DNA from: an uncultured Hymenobacter sp.
GTDB lineage: Bacteria > Bacteroidota > Bacteroidia > Cytophagales > Hymenobacteraceae
Direction: 5' to 3'
NCBI GenBank assembly: GCA_913778455.1
Contig: CAJYVK010000374.1
Coordinates: forward strand, 29,280-93,279
DNA: 64,000 nucleotides
In this document: piece by piece, positions 51,229 through 59,718 of the stretch
How the letters are laid out: every line of letters starts with the position of its first letter
How positions within the stretch are numbered: position 1 is the first letter of the stretch
Position numbers and translations under genes: made by a program
The notes under the pieces: model-generated
The model's database searches: none
The model's input: the letters and a program-made list of their open reading frames with translations, nothing else
Told to the model about the DNA's origin: nothing

Positions 51229-53136
51229 ATGACCCTAGCCACCCTCACGTTCGTTACCCGCCTCCGCCGCTGGCCCTGGCTGCTGAGCAGCTTGCTCTTA
51301 GCCGCCAGCCTGGCGGTGGCCCAGCCCGCCACCACGACCCTGCGCAAAGACCTGAAGCGGGATTTTGGGGCCGTGGGCGATGGCAAGACCAACGACCAGG
51401 CGGCCTTTCAGAAAGCTGCCGATTTTTTCAACCAGCGGGCTAAAACTCCGGCGGGAACGGGGCCCGCCGTGCTCACGATTCCGAAGGGCGTGTACCTGGT
51501 AGGCCGGCAGAATCCGCTCGGCGGCGAGGGCCTCGACGTACTCCATCTGGTGGGCTGTCGCAACCTGACCATCCAGGGGGCCGATAGCGCGAGCACCGAG
51601 ATTCGCTACGGGGGCGTGCGCTACGGGGCCTTCGAGCCGGCCAGCCTCAAGCCCTTCGAGGCCCCCACCGCCTATTTTGCCGATCGGGCGTACGCGGCCA
51701 TCGTGGGCGTGTGCATCACCCTGCAAAACTGCGACAACGTCGCGGTGACCGGGCTGGCCATCAACGGTAACGTGGGCCAGGCGGCCATCGGCGGCCACTG
51801 GGGCGACACGGGGATTCAGCTGAGCTACGACGGCATTTTTGTGAACGAGTCGCGGCGCGTGACGCTGCGCGGGCTGGCCCTGCACCACTTCGGCCGTGAT
51901 GGCATTCAGGTCCTCAATCACCTGGCCAAGACCCTCGACGACGCGCAGGCCGACAACGTGCTGCTCGAAAACCTGACGTGCACCTACAACGGCCGCCAGG
52001 GTTTGTCGGTAACGGGAGTGAGTGGCCTGCGGGCCGTCAATTGCAGCTTCAGCCACACCGGGCGGGTCGTGCTACCGGCGCTGGGTAAGGCGCTGTTTTC
52101 CAGCCCCGGCGCGGGCGTAGACCTGGAGCCCGAAAACGGCTTCGTCAAAAACGTGCGCTTCGACAACTGCCGCCTGGTGGACAATGCCGGCCAGGCCCTG
52201 GTAGCGGATCGGCCATCCGGCGACCACCCCGAAACGACTAAGAATGTCGTCGTGGCCAACAGCCTGCTGTGGGGCACGAGCAACTGGTCGATTTGGGTGA
52301 CGCAGCCCAACTTTCTGTTCCAGAACTGCCGGATCTACGGCTCCCCGGTGCACGGCTGCCAGGCTAAAACGCCCGCCGAGGCCACGCGCTTTGTCGGCTG
52401 CACGTTCGAAGACCGGGTGTACCACGGGCAGCGGGCGTACGGCCCGTTTCTCTTTCACTCCGACTCGTACGCCCGCAGCCTGAGCCTGGTGAACTGCCGC
52501 TTCGTGGGGCAGCACAGCTACCTGATTCACGCCATCCCGGCGCAGCTCGATTCGGCCAGCTTGTTTCACCTGCGCGGCTGCACCTTCGTCTACGACTACG
52601 CGGAAGCGCCGCAGGGGTCTTTCGATAAGATCCTGGGCGTAGTGTTCAGCGGGAATACGATCTTGCGCGACGGCCCGCACCGGGCCACCCCGCACCGCAA
52701 CGACCTGATGCTCGGCAACGCGGCGGCCCCGTTCTCCACCATCCTGCGGGCGCCGGGCAGCCTCCAGCTGCTGACCACGAATGGCTACTACCTGGTGCAG
52801 GGCGGCCTCGATATCGGCCGGCAGCCGGCCCGGCTCCGCGATTCGGCCCAGGTAGTAGTGGGCGCGGATAATGCCTTAGTGGTAAATGAAATGCCCAACA
52901 ACGTGCCCGAGCTGTACATCGGCCCCACCTCGCGCCTGATTGTGAAGAGCAAAGGGGCGCTGGAAATACTGCGGCGCGTGAAGGTGATCATCGCCGGGCA
53001 GCTGATTGTCGAAGACGGCGCCTATTTCTTCCTCGACCCGCAGGCGCAGGTAACGCTGGTAGGCAAGGGTCGCCTGCGCGTCGCGCCCAAGGTGATCAAG
53101 ACCAAGCACCCGGCTCTGCATTCTACTTACTATTAG
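51229..53136 (+). CDS. Secreted right-handed parallel beta-helix (pectate lyase-like) protein
   Basis: [21 protein letters not shown]; successive beta-helix rungs. Confidence 0.8.
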   Translation: MTLATLTFVTRLRRWPWLLSSLLLAASLAVAQPATTTLRKDLKRDFGAVGDGKTNDQAAFQKAADFFNQRAKTPAGTGPAVLTIPKGVYLVGRQNPLGGEGLDVLHLVGCRNLTIQGADSASTEIRYGGVRYGAFEPASLKPFEAPTAYFADRAYAAIVGVCITLQNCDNVAVTGLAINGNVGQAAIGGHWGDTGIQLSYDGIFVNESRRVTLRGLALHHFGRDGIQVLNHLAKTLDDAQADNVLLENLTCTYNGRQGLSVTGVSGLRAVNCSFSHTGRVVLPALGKALFSSPGAGVDLEPENGFVKNVRFDNCRLVDNAGQALVADRPSGDHPETTKNVVVANSLLWGTSNWSIWVTQPNFLFQNCRIYGSPVHGCQAKTPAEATRFVGCTFEDRVYHGQRAYGPFLFHSDSYARSLSLVNCRFVGQHSYLIHAIPAQLDSASLFHLRGCTFVYDYAEAPQGSFDKILGVVFSGNTILRDGPHRATPHRNDLMLGNAAAPFSTILRAPGSLQLLTTNGYYLVQGGLDIGRQPARLRDSAQVVVGADNALVVNEMPNNVPELYIGPTSRLIVKSKGALEILRRVKVIIAGQLIVEDGAYFFLDPQAQVTLVGKGRLRVAPKVIKTKHPALHSTYY

Positions 53137-53271
53137 CGACTGACTGGCGACGGGGACAGCGGCGACCTCGCGCGAGTTAGGCAGTGTGGCGTGGCGGCGG
53201 GACAACTAAAAAATATTTTTAGTCGGGCACTAGGGGGGAGGCACCTCGGCGGTGTAGTACTGGTGGCGGTG

Positions 53272-53289
53272 CCCGCAAACGTTTGCGGG
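53272..53289. promoter_or_regulatory. LacI-family-type operator palindrome upstream of the GH5 gene
   Basis: CCCGCAAAC|GTTTGCGGG, perfect 18-bp palindrome 37 bp before ATG; core GCAAACGTTTGC resembles PurR/LacI-family sites. Confidence 0.6.
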
Positions 53290-53326
53290 TGCCGACCATC
53301 CTTTTCCACCTTTTTCCCACCCATCA

Positions 53327-55384
53327 ATGCCCACTTTTATTCCCCGCGCTGCTAAGCGCGTCCTGGCGCAGCGTGCCCTGGCCTGCTGTGCGCTCCTGGC
53401 TGGCCTCGGCTGGCAAACGGCGGCGGCCCAGAGCTTTCTGCAAGCCAGCGGCCCCCGAATTATTAACGCCAGCAATCAGGAGGTCGTCCTGAAGGGCGTG
53501 AACCTCGGCGGTTGGCAAGTGCAGGAAGGCTACATGCTCAAGCCCGGCTACGGCAACAACGGCACCGGCACCCAGAGCCTGGTCAAGCGCGGCTTGTTCA
53601 ACCAAGGCCAGAGCGACGGCCAGGTGGAGAGCTTTTATCAGCAGTGGCGGGATAATTTCTTCACCAAGGCTGACATCGACTACCTGAAGGACAAGGGGTT
53701 CAACTGCGTGCGGCTGCCGCTGCACTACGAGTTGTTCCTCACGGCCAGCCAGCGGGCCGTGCGTACCGGCGTGAGCAAGGGTAGCACGAGCTACGGCGAC
53801 TACCTCAACGCCCTGCGGAGCTGGTACAATAACAATCAGCTCTTTACCGACCCTACCCAGCAGGAAGGCGTGCGCCTCATCGACGAGGTGCTGAGCTGGG
53901 CCGGGGCCAACGGCATGTACGTGGTGCTCGACCTGCACGCCGCCCCCGGGGCGCAGGGCAGCGACATGAATATCTCCGACGCCCTGGTGAGCGGGGGCAA
54001 CGACTTCTGGAACAACCAAATCAACCAGGACATCGCCGTGCGCCTGTGGAGCGTGCTCTCCAACCGCTACAAGAGCGACCCGCGCGTGGCCATGTACGAC
54101 GTGCTCAACGAGCCCAATAACATCCCCAATACCTCGTCGCAGAACGGCAACCAGCGCCTGCACGACGTGATGCAGCGCTTCATCAATACCATCCGGGCCA
54201 ACGGGGATAACCACCTCATCTTGCTGGAGGGCAACGGCTTCGGCAATGATTACAACTGGATGGAGAAGCGCACCTTCACCAACACGGCCAACCTGGTGTA
54301 CAACTCGCACCGCTACAGCGGCGGCGGCTACGAGATCGACAACAACCCCAACTCGGTCGATGGCAACAACCCCAACAGCCTGCGCCTCATCGGCAACCTC
54401 ACGCGCTTCCGCTCCGACAACAACGTGCCCATCTGGGTGGGCGAAACGGGCGAAAACTCGGCCCAGTGGATGGCCGACGCGGCCAACGGCCTCAACAGCG
54501 TGGGCATCGGCTGGTGCCACTGGACGTACAAGCGCTTTGATACCAACTCGATGGCGGCGCTCTTCCGCATCAACCCGCCGTACATCGTGGATGGCGCGGG
54601 TAACATTCCGGCCGTGGTGCAGAACGTCAAGTTTGCCAACTGCGTGGTGAACACGAGCACGCTCAACGCCATTGCCCCCAACCCCGGCGGCGCGGTGCGC
54701 AACACCCGGGCCCCCATCGGCAGCCTCATCACGCTGCGGGCCGTGAGCAACAACGCCTACCTCTCGGGCGAGAATGGCCAGCAGGCCGTCACCTGCACCC
54801 GCACCACCGCTGGCACCTGGGAGCAGTTCTCGGTGCTCGACGCGGGCAACGGTAAGGTATATCTGCGCAGCCAGGGCAAGTACGTATCGAGCGAAAACGG
54901 CACCCAGGCCATCACGGCCAGCCGCACGAGCCCCGGCTGGTGGGAAGCCTTCGACTGGATTGTGAACGCCGACGGCACTATCAGTCTGGGCGGTTACAAC
55001 GGCCGCTACATCTCCAGCGAAAACGGCCAGCAGGCCGTAACGTGCAACCGCCAGACCATCTCGGGCTGGGAGGCTTTCCGCTATACCGTGGTGGGCAATG
55101 CCCGTCTGGCCGGCGCCCCCGCCCCGGCCAGCAGCGCCGCGCCCGCCGACTTCACGGCCTACCCCAACCCCGTGGCTAGCAGTCTTACCTACGCCCTGCC
55201 CGCGGGCACCCAGGCCCACACCCTTACCGTGACCGACGCCACCGGCCGCACGGTAGTAACCCGCGCCTACGGCGAAACCGGTGCCCAAAACACCTTCGAC
55301 GCCTCGGGCCTGGCTAAAGGTCTGTACGTAGTGCGCCTGGTGGGGGCCGACTTCGCGAAGTCGTTCAAGGTCACCAAGGAGTAA
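53327..55384 (+). CDS. GH5-type glycoside hydrolase with fascin-like beta-trefoil repeats and T9SS C-terminal signal
   Basis: KGVNLGGWQVQEGYM, MYDVLNEPNN, VPIWVGETGENS; repeats YLSGENGQQAVT / YVSSENGTQAIT / YISSENGQQAVT; YPNPVASSLTYAL...GLYVVRLVGADFAKSFKV. Confidence 0.9.
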   Translation: MPTFIPRAAKRVLAQRALACCALLAGLGWQTAAAQSFLQASGPRIINASNQEVVLKGVNLGGWQVQEGYMLKPGYGNNGTGTQSLVKRGLFNQGQSDGQVESFYQQWRDNFFTKADIDYLKDKGFNCVRLPLHYELFLTASQRAVRTGVSKGSTSYGDYLNALRSWYNNNQLFTDPTQQEGVRLIDEVLSWAGANGMYVVLDLHAAPGAQGSDMNISDALVSGGNDFWNNQINQDIAVRLWSVLSNRYKSDPRVAMYDVLNEPNNIPNTSSQNGNQRLHDVMQRFINTIRANGDNHLILLEGNGFGNDYNWMEKRTFTNTANLVYNSHRYSGGGYEIDNNPNSVDGNNPNSLRLIGNLTRFRSDNNVPIWVGETGENSAQWMADAANGLNSVGIGWCHWTYKRFDTNSMAALFRINPPYIVDGAGNIPAVVQNVKFANCVVNTSTLNAIAPNPGGAVRNTRAPIGSLITLRAVSNNAYLSGENGQQAVTCTRTTAGTWEQFSVLDAGNGKVYLRSQGKYVSSENGTQAITASRTSPGWWEAFDWIVNADGTISLGGYNGRYISSENGQQAVTCNRQTISGWEAFRYTVVGNARLAGAPAPASSAAPADFTAYPNPVASSLTYALPAGTQAHTLTVTDATGRTVVTRAYGETGAQNTFDASGLAKGLYVVRLVGADFAKSFKVTKE

Positions 55385-55394
55385 GCCGGAACCC

Positions 55395-55460
55395 CTCGGT
55401 AGCTACGCAAAAAGGGCGTTACACCGGCTGGGGTAGCGCCCTTTTTGCGTGGCTACCGAG
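55395..55460. terminator. Terminator-type inverted repeat after GH5 gene
   Basis: CTCGGTAGCTACGCAAAAAGGGCG ... CGCCCTTTTTGCGTGGCTACCGAG. Confidence 0.8.
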
Positions 55461-55480
55461 TAGTCCTCGCACAACCGGAC

Positions 55481-55566
55481 ATAATTAAATTATTTTTTTA
55501 ATAAATATGTCCTGGGCTTCCCCACCCGGCTGGGCATAACTAAATTATTTTTTTAATAAGTATGTC
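55481..55566. repeat. 31-bp AT-rich direct repeat, two copies 55 bp apart
   Basis: ATAATTAAATTATTTTTTTAATAAATATGTC (55481-55511) and ATAACTAAATTATTTTTTTAATAAGTATGTC (55536-55566). Confidence 0.9.
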
Positions 55567-55701
55567 TGGGTGTCTGCCCTGTGCACTGCCGTTGTTTGGG
55601 AAGGGGACAGCGTCGCTGCGAGTTTGCTCGCGGGACCCCGCCGGGTACTTGCTGAACAGCTCCGTTAATTAGGTAGAGTAGTTTCTGGAGAACTGCTTTA
55701 A

Positions 55702-55896
55702 GTCGGTGTACAGGTAGGTTATCGTTACCCAGGCGTGGGCGCCTCACCCCCGACCCCTCTCCGAAAAGGAGAGGGGAGCCTAACGATTTTCAATAACTGT
55801 TTACGTCTGCCGGCGCTCGGCTCCCCCTCTCCTTTTCGGAGAGGGGGCCGGGGGGTGAGGCGCCTACGCCTGGGTAACGACAACCTGTACCCCGAC
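55702..55896. repeat. MITE-like element: long imperfect inverted repeat with nested palindromes
   Basis: GTCGGTGTACAGGTAGGTTATCGTTACCCAGGCGTGGGCGCCTCACCCC... vs ...GGGGTGAGGCGCCTACGCCTGGGTAACGACAACCTGTACCCCGAC. Confidence 0.8.
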
Positions 55897-55914
55897 CCCG
55901 TACCCCTCTACCTA

Positions 55915-56826
55915 TTACTTGTGCAGCTTCCGCGCCCGCAGGTAGGCCAGTAGCTCGGTGGGGCGGTCGGTCTGGATGATGGTCGCCCCGTGGGCGACCA
56001 GCCAGCCCCAACCGTCGGCGGGTTGGCTTTCCTCCACGCTACGCTCGTCGTCGTGGCCGGCATTTTGATTGGCCCAGAGGCTGTTGAACCAGATTTTAGA
56101 GCCCGTCTTCGGGATGGTCTGGTACACGGAGTTAGTGAGCGCGGTGTCGGTGGCGAAGTTCAACTCGTAGGCCACGGGCTTGAGCTGCTGCTCGTACTCG
56201 CGGATGGAGGCGTTGGCCCCCGGCTTGCCCAGGCCGATGATGGGCATGTACAGGAGCTTGCTGTCCAGGAGCTTGCCGTTCTTGGCCCGCACCGTGGCGT
56301 AGGTCTCGTAAGATTTGATAACGGCGTGGTCCACGGTGCCGGTTTTTTCCAGCACGTCGTAGGCTTCCTGGTAGTAGTCGTAGCCCTTGTCCACGTTCAC
56401 CATCACCTTGCCCTTGGCGGCCAGCATGCACTGCTCGAAGGTGGGGATGCGCAGGCGGGTGGGGCCGCCGTGCTCGTTTTTGAGGGTCAGCTTTTGCAGC
56501 TCGGCCCAGGTGTAGTCGGCGGGCTTGCCGTGGCCGGTGGTGGTACGGTCGAGGGTTTCGTCGTGCATGAGAATCAGCACGCCGTCCTTCGACTTCTTCA
56601 AGTCGATTTCCACCATGTCCACGCCCATCTTGATGGCCGACTCAATGCCGACGATGGAGTTTTCGGGCTCGCGCCGCCAATCGGCGCGGTGCGCCACGAC
56701 GATAACCTGCTTGGTAGTGGGGTCTTTAAAGGTGCGAATAATGGCCTGTACGGGCTGCTGGGCCAGGGCCGGGGCGGCGAGGAGCAGGCCAGCGGCGAGG
56801 GAGAGGAGTTGCTTAGACAACGACAT
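55915..56826 (-). CDS. Glycerophosphodiester phosphodiesterase
   Basis: VVAHRADWRREPENSIVGIESAIKMGVDMVEIDLKKSKDGVLILMHDETLDRTTTG. Confidence 0.93.
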   Translation of the reverse strand: MSLSKQLLSLAAGLLLAAPALAQQPVQAIIRTFKDPTTKQVIVVAHRADWRREPENSIVGIESAIKMGVDMVEIDLKKSKDGVLILMHDETLDRTTTGHGKPADYTWAELQKLTLKNEHGGPTRLRIPTFEQCMLAAKGKVMVNVDKGYDYYQEAYDVLEKTGTVDHAVIKSYETYATVRAKNGKLLDSKLLYMPIIGLGKPGANASIREYEQQLKPVAYELNFATDTALTNSVYQTIPKTGSKIWFNSLWANQNAGHDDERSVEESQPADGWGWLVAHGATIIQTDRPTELLAYLRARKLHK

Positions 56827-56881
56827 GGGAGAAAATAAGAAAGACAAGGGGGAAGGGGGCCAGGCCGCGGAAAGGAGTGCG

Positions 56882-58168
56882 CTACCTGGCGGATGAATCG
56901 GCCAGATACGGCCCAAAAGTTTGCTTAATGGTCAGCGTGGGCGTGCGGTCGTCGAGCACGTACACGCAGTAGCGCCGGCCCTGGTCGAATACCCGGATGA
57001 GCACGTGTCCTGCCAAGCTCTTAAAGCCCCGCGCTACCCAGAAGCCGAGGTAGGCTTGCGTTGCGGGCTGCACGTGAAGGTTGAAAACCGCCGTCGTATC
57101 ACCGGCTGGCCGGCGGTTGAGTAGGCGAAACGCCAGCTCCTGGCCCGGCTGGTCGGAGCACCAGCTTTGCCCGACGACGACCTTAGGAGCCAAAGCGTTG
57201 AGGAAAGTCTCGTTGGTGGCGTCGCGGTTGCCGTGGTGGTCCAGGGTCAGGGCATCTACCCGGCCGATGGCCCGGGCCATTGGCGTTTCCACGTCTTGCC
57301 GGCCGGGGTAGGCGCTACCCCCGTAGCCCGTATTATCGCCCCCGGCGTAGTAGGCAAACGGGCCGTACGTTACTTTAATGGCGTTGCTCAACGGGTTCTC
57401 GTTGAACTTATGGCCGCCGCCCAGCAACTGTTCAGTCGTGAAGCAGGTGGCAGTGGCAGTACCCTGCCCCGTCCAGACCTCAGCGTTCGACTTGATGGCC
57501 CGCACGGCAAAGTTTGGGTAGCGCCCGGCCGCGTGCCGCAGGATAATCTGGTCGGTACGGCCGGCCTGCAAGGCAGCGGCCTGCAACTGGCCTTTGCCCA
57601 GCCAGTACTTAGCAAAGGCGCGGTAGTTAGCAAAGGTGGGGTCGGTGCGGTAGTGGGCATCCACGTCTACCGGGTAGGTATATCCCCGGTCGAGCAGCGT
57701 CTTGATGGGCAGGTATTCGGCCACGTCCGTAAGGCCCGATAGCCGGTAGGCTCCGGTAGCCGACAACGGGCTGTCGGGCCGCACTGCGCCATAGTGGTCG
57801 CCGTGGTAGTGCGTAATGAGGGCGTAGTCGAGGGTGGGCGCCCAGCCCGCGGGCATTACTTGCCGGATGTAGCTGGCAATCCACTGCCCGGGCCGCCGCG
57901 AGCTATCGGGCCGGGCGGGAGCGAGGCGTAGCGGGGCCAGCGCCTGCGTCGAGCTAGCCACATCCATATCGCCGGCGTCTACTAGCATGGTCGTACCGTC
58001 GGGAAATACCAGAAAGCTGGCATTGCCCCGGCCGGTATTGATGAAGTGGATAGCCAGCTCACCTGTCCGCCAGACCAGCGGGCTGGGCTGGGTGGCCGGC
58101 GCTTGGCCGTAGCTGCGCAGGCTACCGCAAGCCAGGGTCAGCACAAGAAGGATGGTGTGGGAGCGCAT
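56882..58168 (-). CDS. Secreted MBL-fold hydrolase (ComEC-like beta-lactamase domain)
   Basis: IHFINTGRGNASFLVFPDGTTMLVDAGD, ITHYHGDHYGAV, LDHHGNRDATNE. Confidence 0.85.
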   Translation of the reverse strand: MRSHTILLVLTLACGSLRSYGQAPATQPSPLVWRTGELAIHFINTGRGNASFLVFPDGTTMLVDAGDMDVASSTQALAPLRLAPARPDSSRRPGQWIASYIRQVMPAGWAPTLDYALITHYHGDHYGAVRPDSPLSATGAYRLSGLTDVAEYLPIKTLLDRGYTYPVDVDAHYRTDPTFANYRAFAKYWLGKGQLQAAALQAGRTDQIILRHAAGRYPNFAVRAIKSNAEVWTGQGTATATCFTTEQLLGGGHKFNENPLSNAIKVTYGPFAYYAGGDNTGYGGSAYPGRQDVETPMARAIGRVDALTLDHHGNRDATNETFLNALAPKVVVGQSWCSDQPGQELAFRLLNRRPAGDTTAVFNLHVQPATQAYLGFWVARGFKSLAGHVLIRVFDQGRRYCVYVLDDRTPTLTIKQTFGPYLADSSAR

Positions 58169-58299
58169 CGAAGCAGGCGGAAAAAGCGTGGCAGGCGGAG
58201 CCCTTCCCAGCCCCCGAAACGAGGCAGCGTGTAGCCCAAGCTGGTGTTTGAGACTACCCGCTCCTCGTTTGCGGGGGCTGGGAGAATTCCAGGTAGGCT

Positions 58300-59706
58300 T
58301 TAGTAACCCGGGTTCTGCTTGATGGCCGGGTCGGTATTCACCTGCGCCTGCGGCACCGGCATCAGCAAATTGTGGCTGTCGATGGTAATCGGAATGTTAA
58401 CGGCCGCGAAGTAGCTGTTCATCACCGAAATGGCCGTGCCGGTGCGCAGCAGGTCAAACCAGCGCTGGCCTTCGCCCACCAGCTCCAGGCGGCGCTCCAG
58501 GGCGATGGCAGCCCGCAGGTCGGCCTGGGTGATGGCGGTGGTGCCCGCCAGGCCGGCGCGGCTGCGCACGAGGTTGAGGTTGGTGGCAGCGTCGGGAGTA
58601 TTGCCCAGCTCGTTTTGCACCTCGGCCAGCATCAGCAGTACGTCGGCGTAGCGCAGCACCACTTGGTTGCTGCCGCCGTCGGTGATGACGGTAGTGGGCA
58701 GCACGAGCTTCTTGGTGAAGGGCGTGCCCGAGCTGGTAACGCCCACGTACACGTCTTTGCGGCGGTCGTTGCTGCCGTAGAGGGCGTAGAGGCTCTTGGT
58801 GGGCAGGTTGTGGCCCTTGGCCCCCGATACCGTGCCCGAGGGGCTAAACTGCTGGTAGGCAATGCTTCCCTCGGTGTTGCCATTCACGCCGGAGGCAAAC
58901 TGCACCGCGAAGATGATTTCCGAGTTGTTCTTGTTGGTCAGGCTGAAGATGTCGGCCGGGTTGCTTTGCAGCGCGTGGCGGCCGCTGGTCACGATGCTTT
59001 GCAGCTGCTGCTGGGCGGCGCTGTAGTTCTGCTGGGTCAGGTACACCTTGGCCAACAGGGCCTGGGCGGCGGTCTGCCGCACGCGGCCCGCCTGGCTCAC
59101 AGTAGCCGGCAGCACTGGGATGGCCTCGGTCAGATCCTTGATAATCTGGGTGTACACCTGCCCCTTGTCTGTCCGGCCCTGGCCGAAGTAGGCGTTGGGA
59201 TCGGTGGTTTCCTGGGTTACCAGCGGCACGTCGCCGTAAAGGCGCACGAGGTTGAAATACAGCAGCGCCCGGATGAACTTCATCTCGCCCACGCGGGCAT
59301 CGCGGGTGCTGCTGGAGGCGTAGCTCACGTTGCCGATGCGGCTGAGCACTACGTTGGCCCGCTGGATGCCCTGGTACGAAGCCTGCCACACGCCCGTCGC
59401 GATGGCGTTGGACGGGATGGTGGTAAACTGGTCGAGCTGCCCGTAGATGCCGTCGTCGTTTGCTGGTACCTCGTCGTAGGTGTTATCCGACGGAATTTCG
59501 GTAATGGCCGGCAGGTACAGGCCGTACAGGCCCTGAGCTTGCAGGGTGCCGTACACGGCGTTCACGTACTCCTCCACCTCCGTCTCGTTGCGTAGGAAGG
59601 CGCCGAGCGTTTTCGAGGTCTGGGGGTCTTGCAGCAGACTATTGGTGCAGGCGCTGGTGCCGAGCAGCAAACCCAGCGTGGCACAGAGAAGCAGGGATTT
59701 TTTCAT
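58300..59706 (-). CDS. SusD/RagB-family outer membrane lipoprotein
   Basis: Lipobox TSACTNSLLQDPQ; FNLVRLYGDVPLVTQ; LLMLAEVQNELGN; ERRLELVGEGQRWFDLLR. Confidence 0.95.
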   Translation of the reverse strand: MKKSLLLCATLGLLLGTSACTNSLLQDPQTSKTLGAFLRNETEVEEYVNAVYGTLQAQGLYGLYLPAITEIPSDNTYDEVPANDDGIYGQLDQFTTIPSNAIATGVWQASYQGIQRANVVLSRIGNVSYASSSTRDARVGEMKFIRALLYFNLVRLYGDVPLVTQETTDPNAYFGQGRTDKGQVYTQIIKDLTEAIPVLPATVSQAGRVRQTAAQALLAKVYLTQQNYSAAQQQLQSIVTSGRHALQSNPADIFSLTNKNNSEIIFAVQFASGVNGNTEGSIAYQQFSPSGTVSGAKGHNLPTKSLYALYGSNDRRKDVYVGVTSSGTPFTKKLVLPTTVITDGGSNQVVLRYADVLLMLAEVQNELGNTPDAATNLNLVRSRAGLAGTTAITQADLRAAIALERRLELVGEGQRWFDLLRTGTAISVMNSYFAAVNIPITIDSHNLLMPVPQAQVNTDPAIKQNPGY

Positions 59707-59718
59707 GGCTGGGAGAGC

